Virus record (IMG/VR): IMGVR_UViG_3300032087_002756
Span: 1 to 27,430 of that record
Origin: a virus
Direction: 5' to 3' (one strand)
DNA: 27,430 bases
Below the pieces are notes generated by a model. It saw only the letters and a list, made by a program, of their open reading frames with translations. It had not been told where the DNA came from and searched no databases. The position numbers and the translations under genes are program-made. Each line of letters begins with the position of its first letter. The stretch's first letter is position 1. Shown here piece by piece: positions 21,738 through 27,430 of this stretch.

Positions 21738-23918
21738 ATGACAAAAAAGACTTATACAAATATTAAATCTCAAAAATCAAATCTTGCAAAATTACTTGCA
21801 ACAGAAAATATACAAGTTTTACAAAACCAAGTTAAGACCGCTTCTTTTGATGTAAAGAATAGGGTACTAACAATTCCTTTTTTCAAACATGATGACAATA
21901 ACGTAATTGATATGCTTATTGCACATGAAGTTTCCCACGCTTTATATACACCTGCTGATGGTTGGGCAGATATGAAAGATAGATCAGATGAATTTAGATC
22001 CTTTGTTAATGTGTTAGAAGACACTAGAATAGATAAACTTATTCAAAAGAAATATCCTGGTGTCATTTCTAACTACAAAAAAGGTTTTACAAAATTATTA
22101 AAAGACAATTTCTTTGGTACTAAAGATAGAAAACTAGATGACTATGCTCTTATTGATAGAATTAATCTTTGGTATAAATCTTCAAAAACTTTACCTGTTG
22201 CATTTTCTAAAAAAGAAAATCATTTTATTAAGGCAGTTGATAATCTAAAAAGTTTTGATGATGTTAAAAAACTTGCTGAAGAGATATTAGGTTATTGTAA
22301 AGAAGAATTAAAAAAAGACAAATCAAAAGCAGAGACTTATAAAGTACAACCTGAAAGTGACAATCAACAGGATGTTTCAGATTCAGATTCACAATCAGAC
22401 TCTAGTGAATCTTCTAGTGACAAGTTAGAAGATTGGTTAGATAAAAAAGATCAGGAAGAGAATAGTAGAAAACCTGACAAAAAAGATAATGCTGAAACAG
22501 AAGATTTAAAGAGTACAGGTAAACAAGGTACTGGTGCTGGTGGTAATGTTAAGATTAGATCAATTACAGATGAGGCATTTGGCAAACCTTCAATTAGAGA
22601 TACAGAAAAAAGAGGTAGAATGTATGGTACTTTACCTGATCCTATATTAAAAGATTTAATTATTCCTTACAAACAATTTATAAAAGATCAAGTTGTTCAT
22701 TATGGTGAGTCAATGAAGCACTCTGATTATGCTTACGGCATTAAAAAGTGTGAAGAAAAGTTTAATAAATTTAAAACTCAATCTAATCCGATTGTTAATT
22801 ATCTAGTTAAAGAATTTGAAATGAGGAAAAATGCTAGACTACACGCTAGATCGGCTACTGATAAAACTGGTATTATTGATCCTCTTAAATTACACTCATA
22901 CAAATATGCTGAAGATATTTTCAAAAAAATATCAGTTGTACCTAATGAGAAGAACCACGGTATGATTTTCTTATTAGATTGGTCAGGTTCTATGGGCGAC
23001 ACAATACACAATACGGTTGAACAATTATTAAACCTTGTATGGTTTGTTAAAAAAGTTAATATACCTTTTTCAGTTTATGCGTTTATGAATAATGGTAAAC
23101 ATCAATTGGGCGATAAAAAAGATTCTGATAAAAAAGTATTTACAGAAAATCATGGTGAGTTAAAAGTAGATCAATATACAAGACTTGTACAATTATTTGC
23201 TACAAAGATGACTAAAAAAGATATGCTTAATTCTGCTAAGTATTTGTTTATGATGTCTTATTATTGGGGTCATCAAAGATATTATTCATTTAGAAGAGGC
23301 TATGATTTAGATAACGATTTTTCAGTACCATCACCACATAATGATTATTATCTATGTTCAACACCATTAGATGAATCATTGATTGCAATGGATACAATTA
23401 TTCCTATGTTTCAAAATCAATATAAAGTTGATAAAACAATTTTTGTTTCTTTAACAGATGGCGGTGCTAATAGTATGAATGGTGTTCACGGTCAGACCGA
23501 TTGGGGTGAATATCATGTTAAACTAGGTAAAAATTATGTAGAGTGTGATTATTCTGGTCCTAACTCTTTAACAAATAATATTTTAAGATACTTGAAAAAG
23601 AAATATCAAATCAAAACGGTAGGTTTCTATCTAGTTAAAAAGTGGAGAAGATTAGAATATCAATTATATCATACAACAGAAACTATTAAAGATAAGATGA
23701 GAGTCTTCTTTAATAAAAACAAGTATATTGCTGATAGACAAAAAGGTTATGATGTTTATTTCTTTGTTAAATCAGATACAAAGGTTGAAGGTGCTAATTT
23801 AGATTCAATAACTAACGATTCGAAAAAATCAGATATTAAGAGGGCGTTTTCTAAAAACATGAAAGGCAGACTTCAATCCCGAGTTGTATTACAGAATTTC
23901 ATTAAGGAGGTTGCATAA
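21738..23918 (+). CDS. vWA-domain protein with N-terminal HExxH site (CobT-like)
   Basis: This 726-residue protein has two visible parts. Near the N-terminus, MLIAHEVSHALYTP (59-72) contains HExxH (63-67), with a candidate third ligand, Glu94, in NVLEDTRID, so it may be a zinc metallopeptidase. A low-complexity Ser/Asp/Lys linker (about 210-265) leads to a C-terminal von Willebrand A domain with the MIDAS signature DWSGSMG near 414-420 and SLTDGGANS near 573-581. It is followed after 96 bases by an AAA ATPase. That pairing is seen in CobT-CobS cobaltochelatase and in MoxR-vWA chaperones. Phage versions are often labelled cobalamin-related, but the protease-like site argues for protein remodelling or maturation. 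Active protease status is unproven. Confidence 0.85.
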   Translation: MTKKTYTNIKSQKSNLAKLLATENIQVLQNQVKTASFDVKNRVLTIPFFKHDDNNVIDMLIAHEVSHALYTPADGWADMKDRSDEFRSFVNVLEDTRIDKLIQKKYPGVISNYKKGFTKLLKDNFFGTKDRKLDDYALIDRINLWYKSSKTLPVAFSKKENHFIKAVDNLKSFDDVKKLAEEILGYCKEELKKDKSKAETYKVQPESDNQQDVSDSDSQSDSSESSSDKLEDWLDKKDQEENSRKPDKKDNAETEDLKSTGKQGTGAGGNVKIRSITDEAFGKPSIRDTEKRGRMYGTLPDPILKDLIIPYKQFIKDQVVHYGESMKHSDYAYGIKKCEEKFNKFKTQSNPIVNYLVKEFEMRKNARLHARSATDKTGIIDPLKLHSYKYAEDIFKKISVVPNEKNHGMIFLLDWSGSMGDTIHNTVEQLLNLVWFVKKVNIPFSVYAFMNNGKHQLGDKKDSDKKVFTENHGELKVDQYTRLVQLFATKMTKKDMLNSAKYLFMMSYYWGHQRYYSFRRGYDLDNDFSVPSPHNDYYLCSTPLDESLIAMDTIIPMFQNQYKVDKTIFVSLTDGGANSMNGVHGQTDWGEYHVKLGKNYVECDYSGPNSLTNNILRYLKKKYQIKTVGFYLVKKWRRLEYQLYHTTETIKDKMRVFFNKNKYIADRQKGYDVYFFVKSDTKVEGANLDSITNDSKKSDIKRAFSKNMKGRLQSRVVLQNFIKEVA

Positions 23919-24014
23919 TTTGACCATGATGTGCGACATTTTGCGCTATTGCGTAAAAACTCAATTAATGATAGCATGGTTGTATAGTTCAATAAAAACA
24001 AGGAGGCTTATATT
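23919..24014 (+). promoter_or_regulatory. Gap with strong ribosome site before the AAA gene
   Basis: AAGGAGG at 24000-24006 is a full Shine-Dalgarno 8 bases before the ATG at 24015. TATAGT at 23983-23988 could be a -10, but no good -35 is present. ACCATG (23923-23928) and CATGGT (23975-23980) form a 6-bp inverted repeat across the gap. No gene is apparent. Confidence 0.5.
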
Positions 24015-25208
24015 ATGGAACTAAATGTGAAACAAAAAAATGCTGTTAAAGTTTTATACGACACTTATAAAACTGATACGGTTACGAGGTCACAAATAAA
24101 TGACCTTGTAAAGAAAAAAAAGATTTCTAATCCATCGTGGTTAAAATCTGATAAGTATAAAGTTGATAGAGGTGTTTACAAATTACCTTTAAACAACAAT
24201 ACACAATCTAAAAAAGAAGTTAAACAAGTTGAAGAAAAAACTGATACAAAGGCTGCTTATGTTGTGTCTTCATTGACCGACAATGTTGTTCCTAGTTTAA
24301 TATCAAACTTCGTTAACTTCGGTAACTATTCTGATATTAAGAATATTGTTAAATCTAAAAAATTCTATCCTGCGTTTATCACAGGTCTTTCAGGCAATGG
24401 TAAAACAATGTCTGTAACCCAGGCGTGTGCTGAGACTAAAAGGGAAATGATTAGAGTTAACATTACAATAGAAACCGATGAGGACGATCTATTAGGTGGT
24501 TATAGACTTAAAGATGGTCAAACTATTTGGCAAGACGGCCCAGTGGTAGAGGCGATGAAGAGAGGTGCTATCTTATTATTAGATGAGATTGACCTTGCGT
24601 CTAATAAGATTATGTGTTTACAACCAATCTTAGAAGGGTCTGGTATCTATATTAAAAAGATAAACAGATTCGTTAAACCTAAACTTGGTTTCAATGTTAT
24701 CGCAACCGCTAATACTAAAGGTCAAGGTAGTGATGACGGTAAGTTTATCGGTACTAATGTTCTTAACGAGGCATTTTTAGAAAGATTTCCTGTGACATTT
24801 GAACAGGAATATCCATCTACTAAAGTTGAAGAAAAGATTGTTGCAAATACTTTAAAATCTGCTGGTAAGGCAGATCAAAAGTTTGCTCATAATCTAGTGA
24901 CTTGGGCTGATGTTATCAGAAAAACCTACAAAGATGGCGGTATTGATGAGATAATCAGTACTAGAAGACTTGTACATATCGGTGAGGCATACGGTATCTT
25001 TAAAAATAAGATGAAGGCGATTGCTGTTTGTACAAATAGATTTGATGAAGATACTAAAAACTCCTTCACTGAATTATATACTAAAGTTGATTCAGGTGCT
25101 AGTGTTGATCAGATACTAGAAGAGAAGAAGAAGGCTGATTTAGAGTCTTACAAACAACCAGATTCCGATGACAGTGAGGATGACGAAGAGGACAACATAA
25201 ATGTTTAG
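24015..25208 (+). CDS. MoxR/CobS-like AAA ATPase
   Basis: AAA+ ATPase of 397 residues, usually annotated CobS in cyanophages. The N-terminal 55 residues form a small helical, possibly winged-helix domain (VKQKNAVKVLYDTY...). The ATPase core shows Walker A GLSGNGKT (about 123-130), the DEDDLLGGYRL block, Walker B ILLLDEID (about 185-192), sensor 1 NVIATANT and an arginine-finger region NEAFLERFPV. The tail is acidic (DSDDSEDDEED). It has the strongest ribosome site in its neighbourhood, so it is probably made in excess over the vWA partner, as expected if a hexameric ring serves a single adaptor. The likely role is ATP-driven remodelling together with the vWA/HExxH protein. True cobalt chelation is unlikely without the third subunit (CobN). 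Confidence 0.88.
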   Translation: MELNVKQKNAVKVLYDTYKTDTVTRSQINDLVKKKKISNPSWLKSDKYKVDRGVYKLPLNNNTQSKKEVKQVEEKTDTKAAYVVSSLTDNVVPSLISNFVNFGNYSDIKNIVKSKKFYPAFITGLSGNGKTMSVTQACAETKREMIRVNITIETDEDDLLGGYRLKDGQTIWQDGPVVEAMKRGAILLLDEIDLASNKIMCLQPILEGSGIYIKKINRFVKPKLGFNVIATANTKGQGSDDGKFIGTNVLNEAFLERFPVTFEQEYPSTKVEEKIVANTLKSAGKADQKFAHNLVTWADVIRKTYKDGGIDEIISTRRLVHIGEAYGIFKNKMKAIAVCTNRFDEDTKNSFTELYTKVDSGASVDQILEEKKKADLESYKQPDSDDSEDDEEDNINV

Positions 25209-25249
25209 TCTATTGAGTAGTCAAAAATCTGTTCATAGTGTAAGTCCAG

Positions 25250-25274
25250 ATAGGGGTGCCATTGGCACCCTTAT
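25250..25274 (+). other. Strong hairpin between the AAA gene and the DUF262-like gene
   Basis: ATAGGGGTGCC (25250-25260) pairs with GGCACCCTTAT (25264-25274) around an ATT loop, 11 pairs with one G-T. It begins 41 bases after the stop codon and ends 17 bases before the next ATG. Only TTAT follows, so termination would be weak. It may stabilise the upstream mRNA end or partly attenuate transcription. Confidence 0.65.
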
Positions 25275-25291
25275 CCTAACAATGAGGAATA

Positions 25292-26671
25292 ATGAAAGCA
25301 ATAACTAAAACAATAAGTGTAAAAAATTTTACTGATTTAAATATAGATAAAAAGATATTTTTAGATGAGTCTTTTCAAAGAGGTACCGATGAAAAATCTA
25401 GTTGGGAAGATAGTCATAAAAAAGATTTTATAGATTCAACTCTATTAGGTTCTGCTGTAAACCCAATAGTACTAGTAGATATTAAAGCAGCACTAGATTA
25501 TAATTTACAAACAAAATCTAGTCCTGACTCAGTTATATATTTTCAAAGTTTATTAGATAAAGGTTTTGAATATTTAAGTATTGATGGTAACAATAGATCA
25601 ATCACTTATAAAGATTTTAGAAACGACTTATTTAAGGCATTACACAAATCATATTTGTATGATAGAGGTAGTTCAGAAATCAAAAAAGATTTTGATAAGT
25701 ACTCAACTATGCCAAGTGTATTACAAGAAAAATATAATGATACACAAATTGATTTAAAAGTATTTACAGAAATTACATCTGCTGAATGTAGAGACGTATT
25801 CAGAAACTTAAACAAAGGTGTGCCATTGAATCATCAACAATATAGACAATCTTATCCTAGTGATTTTGCACAATACGTTAGAGATAATAGAAGAAAGTAT
25901 ATGGTACCGTTATCTAATTTTTTAGGTAATAAAGAAATACAAGAATTAAAAGGTGATGAATATATTGCTAAGATGGCTTGTTATGCTTTCAAAGGTGAGT
26001 ATTCAAAAGTATTATTAGATAAAATATATTTTGATAATACAACTAGAGGTGATCTATGTACATATTTAAGATTGTTTAAATCAGATAGTAATTTTAATTC
26101 TGTATTAAAACAAGTTATGGCAAACTTTGAAACAGGTACTCAACACTTGCAACCAAATGCTGTGTTTGATTACTTTGTGACAGTTTGGAATTACAAATTA
26201 AATAATATTAAAGTAGAAAAACCTGATGAGTATTATAAGTTATGGTTAAAACAATATGTAAAAGAAAAAACAGATATAGATACTACACATCCTATACCTG
26301 GTGAAAATTCAGAATATATTTTTGATGATACTATCAGAAAAATACCTGAACATTTTAGAACATGGAGATTAGAATACTTACTTGCAAAAATAGAAACAGA
26401 GGCATATGCTTCTGGTTTGATAATTCAACAAGAGGATCCTGATAAGTACTTTACAAAAAATCAAAAGTTTATAATGTGGGAGAGACAAAAAGGTATATGT
26501 CCTGCAACACAAAAGACTATACCTTTTGAAGAAGTTTTAGATTATACTAAATGGCACGGTGACGCTATACTACCTAAAGATAAAGGTGGTAAACATACAT
26601 TAGATAATGGTAGATTGATATGTGCTGAGTATAATATAAAAAAATCTAATAGAATTGAGGGGGTAATATAA
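25292..26671 (+). CDS. DUF262 (GmrSD-like) protein with degenerate HNH end
   Basis: This 459-residue protein has an N-terminal ParB/Srx-like DUF262 pattern: DESFQRG (25-31) with the QR pair, a W-x-x-S-H-K-K-D-F-I-D-S-T segment, DGNNR (97-101) matching the nucleotide-binding DGQQR motif, and FRNLNKGVPLNHQQYRQS (about 170-187). The C-terminal 60 residues look like an HNH nuclease: CPATQKTI, WHGDAILPKDKGG, LDNGRLIC and YNIKKSN. Two positions are unusual. The expected DH is DA, and the zinc cysteine pairs are reduced to one each. DUF262-nuclease fusions are typical of GmrSD-type modification-dependent restriction, but phages also carry them. It has a GAGG ribosome site before the ATG. Confidence 0.8.
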   Translation: MKAITKTISVKNFTDLNIDKKIFLDESFQRGTDEKSSWEDSHKKDFIDSTLLGSAVNPIVLVDIKAALDYNLQTKSSPDSVIYFQSLLDKGFEYLSIDGNNRSITYKDFRNDLFKALHKSYLYDRGSSEIKKDFDKYSTMPSVLQEKYNDTQIDLKVFTEITSAECRDVFRNLNKGVPLNHQQYRQSYPSDFAQYVRDNRRKYMVPLSNFLGNKEIQELKGDEYIAKMACYAFKGEYSKVLLDKIYFDNTTRGDLCTYLRLFKSDSNFNSVLKQVMANFETGTQHLQPNAVFDYFVTVWNYKLNNIKVEKPDEYYKLWLKQYVKEKTDIDTTHPIPGENSEYIFDDTIRKIPEHFRTWRLEYLLAKIETEAYASGLIIQQEDPDKYFTKNQKFIMWERQKGICPATQKTIPFEEVLDYTKWHGDAILPKDKGGKHTLDNGRLICAEYNIKKSNRIEGVI

Positions 26672-26911
26672 TTGACAACAATAATAGTTAGAAACAATAA
26701 TGTAGAAAAAGCAATTAGGACTTTGAAAAGAAAAGCTCAAAAGAGCGGTCTTTTAAAAGAGCTAAGAGATAGACAATACTATCAAAAGCCTTCAGAAAAA
26801 AGAAGAGAGGCAAAGAAAGCTGCTAAGAAAAAACAATATCTTGCACAAAAAAAGTGGGATGATATGAATGGTATTGTTATTATAAAAGGCAAAAAAGTTA
26901 AGAGATTATAG
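26672..26911 (+). CDS. rpsU: Ribosomal protein bS21, phage-encoded
   Basis: Small-subunit ribosomal protein S21, 79 residues (E. coli 71). The pattern VRNNNVEKAIRTLKRK (6-21), SGLLKELRDRQYYQKPSEKRRE (25-46) and the Lys/Ala-rich helix match the family along most of its length. The last 20 residues (about 60-79) are an unusual extension, DDMNGIVIIKGKKVKRL. The TTG start at 26672 is supported by GAGGGGG 8 bases upstream and by alignment with the usual S21 N-terminus; no ATG is available there. bS21 sits near the anti-Shine-Dalgarno end of 16S rRNA and affects mRNA selection. bS21 genes are known from pelagiphage and other phage genomes. Confidence 0.92.
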   Translation: MTTIIVRNNNVEKAIRTLKRKAQKSGLLKELRDRQYYQKPSEKRREAKKAAKKKQYLAQKKWDDMNGIVIIKGKKVKRL

Positions 26912-26913
26912 GT

Positions 26914-26984
26914 TTTACGCCACTTTGTGTCTGTATATATATTATATCTATGAGGCAATTCGTAAGACCTCGTAGAGGCGTAAA
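26914..26984 (+). ncRNA. Candidate structured RNA after rpsU
   Basis: TTTACGCC (26914-26921) pairs perfectly with GGCGTAAA (26977-26984), closing a domain. Inside, TCTATGAGG (26947-26955) pairs with CCTCGTAGA (26968-26976), 9 pairs with one G-T, around a 12-base loop. The two helices abut on the 3' side, so they would stack coaxially. The 25 bases at 26922-26946 are AU-rich and unpaired. It starts 3 bases after the rpsU stop. It does not match any tRNA or riboswitch I recognise; it may be a small RNA, a 3' stabiliser or a regulatory element. Confidence 0.5.
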
Positions 26985-26990
26985 TAGGTC

Positions 26991-27023
26991 GGGTACTACC
27001 TTGTTTTTTAACTAAAAGTACCC
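26991..27023 (+). other. Inverted repeat with internal T-run, possible terminator alternative
   Basis: GGGTACT (26991-26997) pairs with AGTACCC (27017-27023). A competing 4-bp stem, AGGT (26986-26989) with ACCT (26998-27001), is followed by TGTTTTTT, giving a weak terminator-like form. The two pairings cannot coexist. Confidence 0.4.
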
Positions 27024-27043
27024 ACGCAAATACGGTGATCTTT

Positions 27044-27076
27044 GCCAGTTTAACTCCGTGACAAAAGGAAACTGGC
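27044..27076 (+). other. Stem-loop directly upstream of the hsp20 promoter
   Basis: GCCAGTTT (27044-27051) and AAACTGGC (27069-27076) form a perfect 8-bp stem with a 17-base loop, ending 2 bases before the -35. It may be an operator, or the end of the upstream transcript. Confidence 0.5.
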
Positions 27077-27078
27077 GC

Positions 27079-27108
27079 TTGACATATTATAAATAATTAT
27101 TATATAAT
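27079..27108 (+). promoter_or_regulatory. Overlapping sigma70 and T4 late promoters of hsp20
   Basis: TTGACA (27079-27084) and TATAAT (27103-27108) are both perfect sigma70 elements, spaced 18 bases. Inside the spacer lies a perfect late octamer TATAAATA (27088-27095). Expected starts are about 27115 (host sigma) and 27101 (gp55). hsp20 could thus be transcribed both early and late. Confidence 0.8.
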
Positions 27109-27114
27109 ATGTTA

Positions 27115-27162
27115 GAGAACGCCATAATGGGTTCTCGTAAAATAACTTGCTTTAAAAGGAGG
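27115..27162 (+). promoter_or_regulatory. hsp20 leader, possible ROSE-like RNA thermometer
   Basis: GAGAAC (27115-27120) pairs with GTTCTC (27131-27136). Next, CTTGCT (27146-27151) can pair with AGGAG (27157-27161) of the Shine-Dalgarno AAGGAGG, with the middle G bulged, around a TTAAA loop. A TTGCT facing AGGA with a bulged G is the signature of ROSE heat-shock thermometers, which control small heat-shock genes in alphaproteobacteria. The stem is short and the match may be chance. Confidence 0.4.
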
Positions 27163-27169
27163 AAAATAT

Positions 27170-27430
27170 ATGACAAATAAAGCACTTTCTATTTTTAATC
27201 AACTAAGACCAGTAACCGTAGGGTTTGATAACGTATTCGACCATTTTGAAAGAATGTTTGAAGACGATTTTTTCAAACAACCTAATAGTTCTTTTCCGTT
27301 TTACAATCTAGTAAAACAAGGACAAAACAAGTTCGATATTGAGATCGCTCTTGCAGGTTATAGTAAAAAAGATATTGAGATTACACTTGAACAAGGTGTA
27401 CTAAGTATCAAATCTAAAAACGAAGAGAAG
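27170..27430 (+). CDS. hsp20: Small heat shock protein Hsp20 (partial)
   Basis: ATP-independent holdase of the alpha-crystallin family; the first 87 residues are present and the gene runs off the right edge. The N-terminus has TVGFDNVFDHFERMF (16-30), as in IbpA-type bacterial proteins. The alpha-crystallin domain starts near residue 54 with FDIEIALAGYSKKDIEITLEQGVLSIKSK. A full AAGGAGG lies 7 bases upstream of the ATG. Hsp20 is widespread in marine T4-like phages, where it probably protects virion protein folding, perhaps scaffold or tail assembly. Its dual promoter and structured leader make it one of the more carefully regulated genes here. Confidence 0.95.
   Translation, partial: MTNKALSIFNQLRPVTVGFDNVFDHFERMFEDDFFKQPNSSFPFYNLVKQGQNKFDIEIALAGYSKKDIEITLEQGVLSIKSKNEEK

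Noticed and set aside
25201-25308. Short + strand frame of 35 codons starting at ATG 25201
   Set aside because: It overlaps the end of the AAA gene, includes the strong hairpin and runs into the next gene. Composition looks random, so I treat the hairpin as the real feature.
26912-27078. tRNA or tmRNA gene in the rpsU-hsp20 gap
   Set aside because: No acceptor stem with CCA position, no TTCGANTC T-loop and no anticodon arm of correct size could be built, although several stems exist.
1-27430. CRISPR array, insertion sequence or integrase/attachment site
   Set aside because: No regularly spaced direct repeats, transposase, integrase or terminal inverted repeats were seen. The content is that of a lytic T4-like phage.

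Overview
This is a segment of a strongly AT-rich, T4-like myovirus genome, almost certainly marine. Every recognisable gene lies on the + strand. T4 core genes identify the virus type: prohead protease (gp21), scaffold (gp22), major capsid protein (gp23), a tail-tube-fold protein, UvsY, UvsW, the late sigma factor gp55, and gp47/gp46. The accessory genes fit marine T4-like phages of cyanobacteria or SAR11: peptide deformylase, Hsp20, ribosomal protein bS21, a CobS/CobT-like AAA plus vWA pair, flavin-dependent halogenases and many Fe(II)/2-oxoglutarate oxygenases. The low GC and the bS21 plus Hsp20 combination make a SAR11-type (pelagiphage) host my preferred guess, but this is inference.

Layout. 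1-4410 is the head module: the tail of an unidentified gene, two tandem paralogous small proteins, then 21, 22 and 23, with perfect T4 late promoters (TATAAATA) before 21 and 22 and a clear terminator after 23. 4481-9933 holds a small membrane protein, a tail-tube-like protein, three Fe/2OG oxygenase genes, uvsY, uvsW and a conserved small protein. 10012-21626 is a nearly gapless run of overlapping genes: an oxygenase, 55, two tandem tryptophan-halogenase-like genes, 47, two oxygenase-like genes, 46, def, two more oxygenase-like genes, a GNAT, a DNA methyltransferase and a 42-residue basic protein. 21738-26911 carries a vWA protein with an HExxH site, its AAA partner, a DUF262-HNH-like protein and bS21. 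26912-27169 is a non-coding stretch rich in inverted repeats, with a promoter in front of hsp20, which runs off the window.

How it may work together. gp55 would direct RNA polymerase to the late promoters seen here. Five promoters, two sigma70-like and three late-like, are placed so that the expected +1 falls exactly on the A of the ATG. This predicts leaderless mRNAs. Other genes have strong Shine-Dalgarno sites. Together with phage bS21 and peptide deformylase, this suggests the virus manipulates translation initiation. Eight Fe/2OG-type oxygenase-like proteins and two halogenases within about 15 kb, interleaved with recombination genes, are an unusual concentration of oxidative tailoring enzymes with unknown substrates.
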